Part shown: in pieces, positions 47,865 to 59,350 of the stretch
Numbering within the stretch: the stretch's first letter is position 1
Layout: every line of letters begins with the position of its first letter
Assembly: GCA_032622095.1 (NCBI GenBank)
Contig: CP136066.1
Coordinates: 46,100,911 to 46,164,910 of the forward strand
Length of the DNA stretch: 64,000 nucleotides
From: Siphonodentalium dalli
Taxonomy: Eukaryota; Mollusca; Scaphopoda; Gadilida; Siphonodentaliidae
Direction of reading: 5' to 3'
The notes under the pieces: model-generated
What the model was told of the DNA's origin: nothing
The model's input: the letters and a program-made list of their open reading frames with translations, nothing else
The model's database searches: none
Program-made: the position numbers and the translations under genes

Positions 47865-47938
47865 ACTAGCAGTGGAATATCAATTTTCAACTCGCGACCC
47901 GCGGTCGCTAATTGAAAATTGATATTTTCACTGCTAGT
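47865..47938. repeat. 74-nt hairpin with a GC-rich tip
   Basis: 'actagcagtggaatatcaat' ... 'tttcaa' (47865-47890) pairs with the inverse at 47912-47938. The loop itself (ctcgcgacccgcggtcgcta) can pair GCGACC with GGTCGC. It stands in AT-rich intron sequence. It could be a minimal foldback element or a cruciform-prone site. Confidence 0.7.
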
Positions 47939-48870
47939 AACTCATTTAATAATTACGGTATTCACTCAAAAACTATAGTATCCTCTCTTTATTTGAACTT
48001 GAGTCTTTTATTTATATAAGAAATACATTAAATTGGACAATGAAATCAGGATCTCGGTCATATGTTTATTTATCTTTTGTTTAGTTCAGTGTCCTTTCTT
48101 TCAACTGCATAACTTAAACCAGACCAAAAGCCCAGTCCATACCTGAAATCCCATTTGCATATCCTACTGATATCCATTGTAGTCCTAAAAGTTTGGAAAT
48201 ATTCGACGTTTTTTTCTACAAAAAGAAACGCATTTCGAAGTGAATATACTCGTTGCATGGAAAATCAAACTATCAGAACAATTTAAATCTATTTTCGGTC
48301 CGAAACTTGTGTAAGTTATGAAATTTCCAATTGTTGAAAATGTTTACCCAAGCCCTCTGTCGTCACGTTCTAGCTGGTAAAATGTAAAGCTACATGCATG
48401 TTCAGACAATTATTGCCAATGTATACATATTATTTCAGATTGTATTCACACACTGGCGGAGACATAGTGACCAATTTCCTGCTGTTGTGTTTCATCAGGA
48501 TATATATATTTATACATCATTAAAAAATGTGTGATTAACGGTACACACTAATTCACGGCTTTGTCTTCCAACCCGCACATATTTCAATTTAGGTCAAACA
48601 ATGGTCCATATATTCGTAATGTTTTGCCCAATTTATACGACTGATGCACCAATGGATGTGTGTATGTTTTAGTTTTCCAACCGTCACTTCATCAATATTT
48701 TTTACACTGCAATAATCGTAATAGTAAGTTGTCAAAAGGATCGTTCATGTCAGTTTTCTTCAATTATGAATATGTTTTCGCGAATAGGTAGCTATGCAGT
48801 GCGCTTATTCAGGATGCAAGAGAAAGCACACCACAATTACGATAACTGGAATCAACGGGACGTTCAAAAT

Positions 48871-51393
48871 TTATATATATATTTGCGAATGACTGTCTGT
48901 CTGTGTTACATAGAAATTCACTGGCGACCATCTAGATAACAGAGGGGTCTATTTGGGGTACGTTTTAAGAGAAAGATAATGGTTCCGGTTATAATTTTCT
49001 AAAGTGACGCCGTTGTTGTCATGGGCACAAAAGGGGGAGGGGCAGAAATAAAAAATTTCGCCGATTTCCACCAAACTTATACATAATCATCTCCATGATA
49101 TGAGGAATCTAATGGTGTGGTTTGTAGATGTCAAAAGTGGCGCCATTCGAGTCAGGGGTGCACGGAATGGTAGAGGCGCACAATAATTGATAAACCTGTT
49201 GACACACATTCTTCTCTATGAAACGAGGAATCTAATCGTGTAATTTCAAGAAGGCAAAAGGTTCCGCCATTTGAGTCAGGGGTGCACGGAATGGAGAGAG
49301 GCACCAAATTTGATAAATCTTTTTAACGCCGATTCCACCAAATTGATACACATTCTTCTCCATGATTCGAGAAATCTAATCGGGTGATGTAAAGATGGAA
49401 AAGTGGCGCCTTGTGAGTCAGGGATGCACGGAAGGGGAGAGGGACACCAAATTTATCAAAATTTTTAGCGCCGAATTCCACCATATTGATAAACATTCTT
49501 CACCATGATAAGAGAAATATAATCGTGTGATGTGAAGACATCAAATTGGTGCCGTTTGGATGAAAGATGGATGGGGCACTTAATTTGATAAGAATGTATT
49601 TGGTCGTCGATTATGACCAAACTTATACATTATCATCTTCATGACATCATGTCTTATAGCTGTCATAAGTGGCGTGTGATTTAAATATGTCAAATGTGGC
49701 ATTTAAAATGTGATTTAAAGATGGCAAAACTGGTGCCATTTGAGTCATGGGGGAATGTATTGATAAAACTGTTTTCAGCGCCGATTTCCACCAGGTGGAT
49801 ACAAATTCTTCTTCACCAAACTTATACCTAATCACCAGGAGTCTAATCGTGAGGTTAAATACGCCAAATTGGCGACGTTTGTTTAAGAGATGGGCCACTG
49901 TATTTGATGCAAATTTGTTTGTCGTCGATTTTCACCAATTTAATATATATTCATCTTCATAATGAGTAGAGATGTCATAGTGGCGCCACTTGAGTCAAGG
50001 ATAGGGTGGGGAGGGACAACATCTATAGAAATATATTTAGCGCAAATTTCCACCAAATTCAGACACATTATTGTCCAATGATACGAGGAATCAAATTGTG
50101 TGGACCCGTTGAAGACGCCAAGGTTGGTGCCTACATTTCCGAATGTCGGGTCTGTCTGTGTCACACATACCTTGATGTGGACCATCTTTATGACACCAAA
50201 GGAACTAACACGTGTAACTTATTACGAGCAAGATAATGGTGTGGGTTAAATTCTACTAGAACGACGCTGTTTGTGCCAGATGCAAAAGATGGAGATTTCC
50301 CCAAACTGATACAATATAATCTCCATGACATGGTGCTGTTCGGGTCAGGAGTGCACAGAGGGCACCCACATATATTTAAACGCCCATTTCCTCCAAATTG
50401 ATACACATTCTTCCGTTAATACGCGGAAGTTAATCGTGTGATTTAAATGGGGGTCGCTTGGGTGAAAGATGGGGGAGGCACTTTATTTGATAAGAATTTG
50501 TTTAGTTGCCGATTACCACCACACATATACGTAATCATCTCCGTGATATCAGGAATCTAATGGATGTGGTTTAGATATGGGAAAAAGGGCACCATTCGAG
50601 TCACTAATTTGGAATGGATGAGCACCAAAGCTGATACAAATATGATTGACACTAATTTCCACCAAGAAGGGACGCTATACATGTAATATTGATGAGAGTG
50701 TTTTAGTCGACAATATCAACAAAAGTTATATATAGTCATCTCCATATAATTCGTTCTATAAGGATTTGTTTTTCACATTTCACAGCATCGAATGTGGTGA
50801 CCTAACTAAATAACTTAAACAATTACATCTTCTCAACTGTTATTTGTATGGGGACGGGAATCAGGACATTTATACAATGAGTTCGCAAAAAAGATACATA
50901 GAAGAAAACATTATAAGTATACTTATCATTATATTTAAGAGATGCATATATATTCTTGCAAAATGAGGGACATTGAATCGTTAGAGGATGACATGTTAGA
51001 CTGGGTAATGTATTATAATACAATTGAGTCTGTCCCATTCAAGATATATTCCGCAAGATAGATACAATTTGTCAAGAGAGATGGAAATGCGTTGAAGACC
51101 CATTCGCAATTGTGGTCACAGTGTGCAGTCAAATATCGTTTCTTCAGAAAAAAGAAAACAGTCAGTAGCACATGCCTTTTCATGGATATATCACCCTGCC
51201 TATGTCGGTTACATGTAGCTGATATATATAGCAACTTTTATTTTAAACTGAGAATAATTGGCCACTACAACACTATGGACATTAAAACATATTGATCAAG
51301 ACTATTCTCTATTCCCACAACATGCAAGTCCACACTACAGGGCATAGGTTATCACCTCAATTTAACCTGAGTAACGCCGGGTAACCCTGCTAG
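48871..51393 (+). mobile_element. Non-autonomous Helentron/pearl-like element, copy B
   Basis: It starts in 'ttatatatatatttgcgaat' followed by a (CTGT) tract, continues with a tandem core of about 145-bp units (48950-50700; 'ttgataaat', 'gcgccgatttccaccaaatt', 'gtgcacggaa') and a unique segment (50820-51300), and ends 'gccgggtaaccctgctag' with CTAG at 51390-51393 followed by T. It is in inverted orientation relative to copy A (9090-12242). No ORF of the element is coding. It lies in intron 1 of the lectin gene, antisense to it. Confidence 0.75.
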
Positions 51394-51545
51394 TACCAAA
51401 TAAGTGGGAAGTCTGAGCACAAAAAAAAACATAAAATACACAAATTTGCTTTAAAAAAATTCACTGTTACATGAAACCGGATATATCTGACCCATACACC
51501 AACACGAAGTCACGGGATTTTGAACATTTGAACAAACACACTCAC

Positions 51546-51875
51546 CTTCTTTCTCATGAGAATGGCGTCGGTATCCTCCTCGTGCTCACCAACGCCCCCA
51601 CATGAAATAAAACAGTTTTTGTCAGTGTCAAGTCCCACAAAGAATGTCGCTGTCCTGCACCAGTTTTGTCGAAGGCATTTGGTCGCGCACGATGTCTCTG
51701 AAACGGCGCCCGTCCCAACAGCGTGAGAGATGTTGAAGCCTTTTGCTTTCCAACCAGGAATTATTTCAAACGTTGCCTCACTAGTTTTCTTAGCAGTTAT
51801 CTCCGCGACAAAAAGGAAACAGGTAGCAAGAATGTGTAAAAGATTCATCTTCGATTTTGTTGCTGTGTCGTGCAA
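51546..51875 (-). CDS. Exon 1: signal peptide and PAN/apple-like module of the apple-FReD gene
   Basis: The frame opens at ATG 51875 or, better, at ATG 51848, which directly precedes a hydrophobic signal peptide (NLLHILATCFLFVAEITA, likely cleaved after residue 28 of the longer frame). The rest holds a Cys pattern typical of PAN/apple folds: SETSCATKCLRQNWCRTATF (Cys63, 67, 73), then NCFISCGG (Cys88, 92). The coding part ends LMRKK with a consensus donor AAG|GTGAGT (GT at 51545-51544) after a complete codon. The downstream partner is the micro-exon at 45876-45900. Apple/PAN modules mediate protein or glycan binding in secreted proteins. The module is short (~75 residues) and its assignment is less sure than the FReD. 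Confidence 0.8.
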
Positions 51876-51918
51876 AAGCTCAAGTCGTCGATGATTTCAC
51901 AACCCGGTGAAAGCGCCC

Positions 51919-51926
51919 GATTTATA
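51919..51926 (-). promoter_or_regulatory. TATA box of the apple-FReD gene
   Basis: TATAAATC on the minus strand, in a locally GC-richer stretch (51890-52020). It predicts a start of transcription near 51890, a 5' leader of about 40 nt to ATG 51848 or only about 15 nt to ATG 51875, which favours the second ATG. CAGGTG, an E-box, lies about 20 bp upstream. Confidence 0.6.
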
Positions 51927-52029
51927 GTCTGTTAGCGCGCTCGTCACCTGATTATAGACCCGCCTCGCATGCTGTCATTAGTGACGATCCGCTTTCTGAT
52001 TAGTCTGCCTAGCCCACGTATACGCTGAC

Positions 52030-52535
52030 TCTTTGAGAGTCTGTTCAGATATCATGAGATGAAAACGAATATATGTTTGAAGATGAAACTCTCAAACACA
52101 AGTGAAATCTATGAAATCTATAAAGGGGACCCAAGGCACTAACAGTGGGTAAATGTGCAAACAAATTAGAAGTCTGTTAAAACATCACGTAAAGAAGATA
52201 ATGGAACAATAGATAAACTTTGTTCTTATGTCAATTATTGATGAATGATTAACGAAAGGTTTATTCTCATAATTCCATTGATCATAGAGAAATACAAAGA
52301 AAAGTAATTACAAGAAGACGAGGATATATATTCATTGTATACATAACTCTGTTATGCCGAAATTTCGCGTTTTCTCAATTTGATTAATTTTAATTTGTAC
52401 TCCCCTCGATACTAAACTAAATTGGTTTAACTGGTACCTGAAACCTTCCAACTGATCAAAAATGACAACCAAATCAACCCTTATTATTGGACATTTTCTA
52501 AACGAGTGCGAATTAATATAACATTTTATCGAAAA
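52030..52535. other. No gene seen
   Basis: AT-rich sequence upstream of the lectin promoter, with no ORF of note. Confidence 0.5.
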
Positions 52536-52850
52536 CTAGCTGAAACAGGCTTTACAGGTCCTACTCGTTTATATATATATATAGATAATATTGATGCTAC
52601 TTCAATATATCCTGGTGCAAATAGATTCATATTGGACCTAAATATTGACATTGGTTCATATTGGACTTATTTCATTCTGGAATAAGCCCATTGTGGACTT
52701 ATACCGTTATTCAGTTGGACGCCGTTATAATCTTCGCCAGGGTACCCCAATCATCACACCAAATTTGGTTGAAATCTGTCCAGCGGTCTGGGATAAAAAT
52801 ATTTACAGACATATAGACAGACAGATCCTACTCTTTCATATATATAGATA
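52536..52850 (-). mobile_element. Short Helentron/pearl-like element
   Basis: Read on the minus strand: an AT-rich start (atctatatatatgaaagagt), a (CTGT)-type tract ('ctgtctgtctatatgtctgt'), a short body including 'tttcaaccaaatttggtgtg', and an end '...agcctgtttcagctag' followed by T (plus-strand CTAG at 52536-52539). AGC...GCT just before the end could form a small hairpin. There is no tandem core. The ORF at 52645-52851 is not credible. Confidence 0.55.
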
Positions 52851-52859
52851 AAAAAAATA

Positions 52860-53498
52860 CCCAACACTAAATATTGGTTGTTTATTTACAAGTCTACTAA
52901 ATCATTGTTTCTTTCCGAAATTTCCAACTGCTGTTCTTCCAGCCACGCTTTACACCCGTTAAATATGGTCTATCTCATCATATACCAAGTTTTGTATAGT
53001 TTCCTGCGTATTAAATTAATGTTTCAATAAATATTGATTTTATTTCTAATTTTCTGGTATAATATACATAATACATGCAATCAATGGGAGACATTTTACG
53101 GCTCGAGGAAATGTTCGGAGGGTATCAAGCGGGAGAACTCTATCTCTATCTGAGAACGCTTTAAAGTTTAATGACGGTCTGTTCTAAAAATAGTAATGAA
53201 CAACTGTCCCAATTGATTATCGCATTATAAATGAAAATATCGATGTTTCTATGTAATCGACGAATGTGGTACAGTCGAGTGCATCGAAATAATCGATTAT
53301 CTTAACCACACGTAATTTCTTCGTGTTACAACCGACTTCTCTCGGTTTCTCTCTTATGTGCCCATACTGGAATGTACAAACAATGTGCATAATGAATTTA
53401 AATGGGCCTCCCAAGATCTCACTTTATCCTCCGTTTGAATCAATTAGCCAAGTAAATTAAGACTATCTTTGCAGCATTATTTCAATTTCCCACTTATC
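52860..53498. other. No gene seen
   Basis: Intergenic sequence without recognised features. Confidence 0.5.
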
Positions 53499-54257
53499 TC
53501 ATATATATTTTTAAGACCTCTGTCTGTCTGTCTGTTTGTCTGTTTGTTTGTCTGTCTGTCTGTCATTTATACAAATCTACGATTCTCGACCGATCGGGAC
53601 GAAACTTGGTACGTGCGTGTAGTTTGACCAGGCGGTGGACGTTGTCGTATTGACGAGCCCGTGCGGCACCCGATTCGCGCATGCCCAGACGAGATCTCGG
53701 AAACGGGTGGAGCTATCGACTTGAAATTTGCTATGTGAATGTATCTTGCCCCGGATACGAATTTTATCGGGTCGCCGAGCCCGTGCGACGCCAGTTTCGC
53801 GCATGCGCAGACGAGATCTTGGAAACGGGTGGAGCTATCGACTTGAAATTTGCTACGTGAATGTATCTTGCCCCGGATACGAATTTTATCGGGTCGCCGA
53901 ACCCGTGCGACGCCAGCTTCGCGCATGCGCAGACGAGATCTCGGAAACGAGTGGAGCTATCGACTTGAAATTTGCTATGTGAATGTATCTTGCCCCGGAT
54001 ACGAATTTTATCGGGTCGCCGAGCCCGTGCGACGCCAGCTTCGCGCATGCGCAGACGAGATCTCGGAAACGAGTGGAGCTATCGACTTGAAATTTGGTAT
54101 GTGAATGTATCTTGCCCCGGATACGAATATTATCGGGTCGCCGAGCCCGTGCGACGCCAGCTTCGCGCATGCGCAGACCAGATCTCGGAACGGGTGGAGC
54201 TATCGACTTGAAATTTGGTTTTTGAATAGCCCGGACAACTTCGGGCTCATCGGCTAG
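53499..54257 (+). mobile_element. Helentron/pearl-like element with five 122-bp core repeats
   Basis: Layout: AT-rich start 'atatatatttttaagacctc', (CTGT)n with (TTTG) variants (53519-53563), then about five copies of a 122-bp unit ('gtatcttgcc' at 53741, 53863, 53985 and so on). The 3' end has hairpin AGCCCG (54228-54233) and CGGGCT (54242-54247), then 'catcgg' and CTAG (54254-54257) followed by T. A hairpin a few bases before CTRR is the classical Helitron terminator. Most units contain CGCGCATGCGCA. Both-strand ORFs of up to 138 codons are repeat-derived. Confidence 0.85.
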
Positions 54258-54599
54258 TTTTGTATATATACTGTTAGCTATCAACCGGGATACTGGAAAC
54301 ACGAGGCTTTGCTAGCACATGTGGTAATATAGTGTGTGAAAACATCGTTTGTACAAAGACACCGCAGTCTGAAAGTCATAGCAATAAATTGGAAATAATG
54401 AAAACCTCGAGTACAGGCTTACACACTGAGTATATGGAGATGCGCGGACGCCATAATGAGAGTTTGTGAGGTCACGCAAGGTGGCGGTTCGCGGTGGCGA
54501 TTCGCGGTGTCTTGGAAGTTCGGAAATTATTTTCGATATAAATGACGACGAAAATTATCGTCGGAAACAGACTTGACACTCGGTTTTATACTCGGTATA

Positions 54600-55150
54600 C
54601 GGATACATCCCATGCATATACAAAAATACGTGGTTATTACCCTCGTATACTAGTGTATAGCCCTGGTATACCTGGGTACTTTGTACTAGTTTCCTAGTAT
54701 ACCAGCATATTATCCTAGTACCCCAGTACCCTACCCACGTATGTTTAAATCTGTGATGACACCTACGTGCTGTGGAATCCCAGTTCGGACCAAGCTTCAA
54801 CATATATGGAATTCGAAGTGCAGAACATATATACTTCGGTACAGGTACGAGGATTTACCAGGGCACATATGGGTATGTGCAGCATGGTATACATGGGTAG
54901 AGTACCATTTTAAAATGCCCAAATTACCTGGGTAAACTTGAGTACAAGTATGAGGGTTTACTTTGGTAAATACCAGGGTATACATTACCCTTGTAAAATG
55001 TCCAAATGACCTGGGTAAAAGTGTGTATACTAGGGTATAGGTACGAGGGTTTACTTTGGTAGGTACCAGGGTATAATTGGGTACATGCAGCATGGTATAC
55101 ATGGGTGTGGTGCCCTTGTAAAATGCCCGAGTAACGTTGGTACATTTACC
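54600..55150. repeat. Diverged tandem repeats rich in GGGTATA / TACCCWGGTATA
   Basis: Modules 'accagggtata', 'gaggtttactttggta' and 'ttgtaaaatgyccraatgac' recur about every 110-130 bp. The array is bracketed by a ~90-bp direct repeat, 'cctacgtgctgtggaat' ... 'caacatatatggaattcgaa', at about 54741-54830 and 55272-55360. ORFs here are repeat-derived. Confidence 0.7.
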
Positions 55151-55369
55151 AGTTTACTTTTACCCACGTGTTCTGTCATATGGTATATGTATACTTATTT
55201 CCGATTCAGCAATAATGTTTTATTTATGAAATAGACAAATTAGAATACGTTGGTGAATACTCGGAATATATTTGTTTAAATTAGTGATGACTCCTACGTG
55301 CTGTGGAATATCAGTTCGAACCAAGATTCAACATATATGGAATTCGAAGTGCAGAAAATAAAGACATTT

Positions 55370-58300
55370 CAAAAATCTAAATCTAAATACTATGTGCATT
55401 GAAAGATAGGCAACACTCCACTGTTTCGAATGATCAGTATAGGGATAATTTTATAAATATAAAGTACGAGTGATTGCTGTCACCGTTCATGTGGTTGGTA
55501 TATTGAAGCAAGGTTGTATGTGTATTTATGTAACTTTAAGTGCCCTGGACGTATGAAACAATTATGTGCAAGTGACCTTGACCCCATCCATAGACAGCAG
55601 TACAATTTATTTTCTGGAATTGCAAACGGTGATAGTTTGAATTTTTTCATATTGATGTTGGAAACCAGGGCCTTTGCCCCAACGTAAGTGAACATGCACG
55701 AAAAATATGTTGTGCCCCATGGGACTGACAATGCAATATTTTGGTTATGTTTTGCATAAAAATCACATTTTCGGTCACAAGATCAAAGACCATTGCTCTT
55801 GGTACCCCAACTATTATGGGCATTGTGTATCATATTATGAAAGCCTAATCTGTACTCCGACATTTATATAGTGCCTATATGCTTTTGGTTCATATTTCAG
55901 ATAAATTTCAATGAATCTATGCCCCCTGCCTGTGGGACCTGTGAGTTTCACTACAGGTTCCTCAACACAAACCAAATATTGTTCACTCCGAAGCCGAAGA
56001 AATAGTAATTTAGGGCTGTTAAAATTCTTACAACTTTCACGCACCTGCGCGTCCCATATACAGCCAGTATGTGTAGCAAGTATATTGTAAAGAGAGAGTA
56101 ACTGAATACGATCAAAATGGAGTGACAATAATTATATGTGAATTCCCAGATTGATTGTGGAAAAGTGTGTTTGTCCATTGTAGGACAATAGCGAATATTC
56201 CTGGGAGAGATAATACAGACACAGGGGGTGGCGTTCGTATTTTCTGAGTTTATTGATTGGATGTTGGCGAGATTCTTCTATATTATTTTGTCATTAGAGT
56301 TGCTTCGAGATGAACAAACTTATTCTTCTGATCCACTTCAGTTGTTTTGACCTGCTGTAATAGTGTCTATAAACGATCATACAGCACACTCAGGTTCGAT
56401 AAGAAATCTTAGTTGTGAAACTCGGTATTTTAAATTGTTCTGAACACAAAAGGCAGGAACTTTTTTGTTGATCAGGTGATCTTCATGTCCTGTTTTCTCT
56501 AAGGTGTAAGAGCTAATGAGATCTAAATAGTCAATTTTCTTTTGTGCCACGTTGAAAAACGATGGTTATTATGGTGACCCGTTACAGAAGTCGCACTTTC
56601 ATAACATCGTATACAATGTAGACCTCCATATTGTATTGTGATGAGAGTGCGACGCTTGTAACTTACGGTTATAACTGATGTATCGTGCCAGCATCGAAGA
56701 TCCGACAGACTTTGTCGAATCTCCGATAAACATAGAATTAAATCCGTGTTGTTACTGACGGTCGAACTTTTATCGCATAGAATACAATGTACACAAGGTT
56801 GCCATGTTCGGCTATCCGTAAATTGGGTTTGGAATTCCTCGTTACCAAGGGGAAATACGTGGATGCCGTAATAATTATAATTGTCGATTCGATGAAGGTG
56901 GACCGTATTCACTGTGTATATGGGGCTATTGTAGAGTATTCTATGAGCTACTATAGAGCAAGTGTGAGCGTGTTGGTACCAAACGTGCGGGCAACTTGCC
57001 ATACATGATAATCAACCTCTTTTTCAATTCAATTTCATTGATTTTTTTGTGAATAGTCCGGAACTTGGCGATACAACAGGAAATGACCTTTGATTGTTTT
57101 TTGGTCTTCGCTTATGACAACTGTTGTTAAAGGCATATTGTTGTTAAAGACATTAGGGCTTGTTCAGGTGCATGAAACTTACTAACATACCCGAACATTT
57201 TTAACAATTAGACCACCACACTCCATAGAAAACATCGTCTGAAATACACGCAATTGTAATTATTTACTTCTCGATTCGGGACGCAACTATCGGCGATAAA
57301 CTAACGAAAACGATCTCGCCACCGAGAGTCGTCACTGCATTTAATTAATATATAATAATGACAGTGTGTTGTCAATTTGGATATAATTTATTTGTAAAAG
57401 TAACTACTTTGAGCAAGATTATTCTTCATTTCTATTTAATCACCATACTGGAGTATTTCAGATACATCACTTTAAGCTTTAGTGTAAATAGTATTTAATC
57501 CATATAATTCATAAAGTAATAACAACACAATAAACAATTTATGGTATGGAGGGGATTCGACAACAAGCTGATAACTTATATCTGTCGCATCCGGTTATGT
57601 GTGACCATTACGATTTGGAGTTGGAACATAGACTGCGTGGAATTGATAAACTAGACTTTTTTCCCCAATAGAATTCATTCAGTTGATGTCACCCACAATG
57701 CTCTAGTTATCTAACCTAGTTAACTGACACTATGCTCTAGTTATCTAACCTAGTTAACATACAGTGAATGGCCCTTTTGTGTCGTGAACGACAATAACAA
57801 AGACTCAGTCAGAGTCTGAGACTCATATTGGAGTCGACTAGATTCAAAATTTGTCAGTATATTTTTATACTGTTATATAAAACTATTACGTAAACGTAAT
57901 TGTGGGGGCACATGTCCACTATACCCACCCCGTGGCTATACATCGCCTCTGACTATAGCTATCATGTTATTATGGCAAGCTCTGCCAACTATTCTTCGTG
58001 ATTTGATTACTTTTGAGTATTCCCAATTATACCATAATGATAACATAACTATCATTGCAACTGAGCCGGGTCTATCTAGCGTAGGCGTTTATATTGGAGC
58101 AGTATTGATGTTTTACAATAACATATATGAACATTTCTCATACATAAATATCATGCTATCCATACTGCGTAGTCGTACAGGAAAAACCATCAGAAACAAT
58201 TTGTCTAAGGGAAAAATGATGGAAACCTGCTTTACGCAAACCGTTCTGTTCGCAGTTTCAATGTCGTAAATTCACTCTCATTGGATAATATAGCATTACA

Positions 58301-58429
58301 ACAACAAAACATGCAAGCATCGAATTTGAACCTAAACTTCCATATCATATCTGAAACACATTATGTCAGTGTATGTATAATGACAAAAAAATTCTGATTA
58401 CCCGTGCATTTGTCTTGTACAATAATCTT
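55370..58429. other. No confident gene
   Basis: The largest frames are minus 56523-57002 (159 codons) and plus 57964-58269 (101 codons). Neither has a domain, a signal peptide or supported splice sites. 'ctctagttatctaacctagt' is duplicated at about 57700-57760. 'gaagaaatagtaatttaggg' (55996) is shared with 34507 and may mark an unrecognised interspersed repeat. Confidence 0.45.
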
Positions 58430-59350
58430 ATTTATCACATAATTTGGCCATAAAAGCAGTTTCATAATTATCGGTAATAGACACGTTTAATATCAGCGCG
58501 TGCGATGACGTCACGGCGTTCTTCTAATAACTTGCGATCGCTGTAGTTTATGATTGTTGTTTTCGATGAATATTTCGCGTTGCTTCGGGTTTATTTGATC
58601 ATGTGATAAAAGGTATCTCACACTCGTCCTATTGTATACGTAATTTATCAACCTCGTCCTCTAAATTCTATTTGAGCCTCGGTAAACCTCGGCTCAAATC
58701 GAATTTAGTGAACTCGGTTGATAAATTCCGTATAAAATAGAAACTCATGTGAGATAATCTATTTATAACATAATTAACACACACAACCAGCTTAATAATT
58801 ATTGGTAAGACACACGTGTAATATTATCGCGTGCGATGACGTCACGCCATTATTTAAATAATTGCGATTGCTGAAGTTCATGATTGTTGTTTTCGATGAT
58901 TACATCGCGTTGCTTCGTGTTTATTTGATCATGTGATAAAAGGTATCTCAAACTCGTTCTATTTTATACGTAATTTATCAACCTCGTCCACTAAATTCCA
59001 TTTGAGCCTCGGTAAACCTCGGCTCAAATCGAATTTAGTGAACTCGGTTGATAAATTTCGTATAAAATAGAAACTCATGTGAGATCCTCTATGTATCAAT
59101 CTGTCTTCTTGACATTAAATATATCGAGGATCTCACATGAGTTTTTTTGGGCGAGGTTGATAAATAGAACGAGTTTGAGATACATTTTATCACATGATCA
59201 AATAAACACGAAGCAACGCGATGTATTCATCGAAAACAACAATCATATTATTTAAATAATGGCGTGACGTCATCGCACGCGCTAATATTACACGTGTGTC
59301 TTACTAATAATTATGAAGCTGGTTTTGTGGGTTAATTATGTGATAAATAT
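58430..59350. mobile_element. Cluster of three CRE-bearing foldback MITE copies (two direct, one inverted)
   Basis: Copy at 58430-58765 (+), copy at about 58766-59100 (+) and partial copy at about 59125-59350 (-). Each carries TGACGTCA (58506-58513, 58837-58844, 59265-59272) in 'cgatgacgtcacg' context. The two complete copies also carry the palindrome 'ttatcaacctcgtcc' ... 'cggttgataaa'. The inverted copy has lost most of its palindrome. The close head-to-tail pair suggests nested or tandem insertion. Confidence 0.8.

Larger units (their letters stand above)
45901..51545 (-). other. Intron 1 of the apple-FReD gene (5.6 kb)
   Basis: It runs from the exon 1 donor (AAG|GTGAGT) to the micro-exon acceptor. 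It contains a 70-bp tandem duplication, a long hairpin at 47.87 kb and the Helentron-like copy B, whose 3' end lies about 150 bp inside the intron. Short ORFs (for example plus 46238-46462 and 47288-47500) have no recognisable domain. Confidence 0.65.

Noticed and set aside
53567-54302. Repetitive ORFs up to 138 codons
   Set aside because: They are translations of the 122-bp transposon core on both strands, with no start context or domain.
56523-57002. 159-codon minus-strand ORF
   Set aside because: Long enough to notice, but with no domain, signal, coding bias or splice context, and a duplicated nucleotide motif within it suggests repeat-derived sequence.
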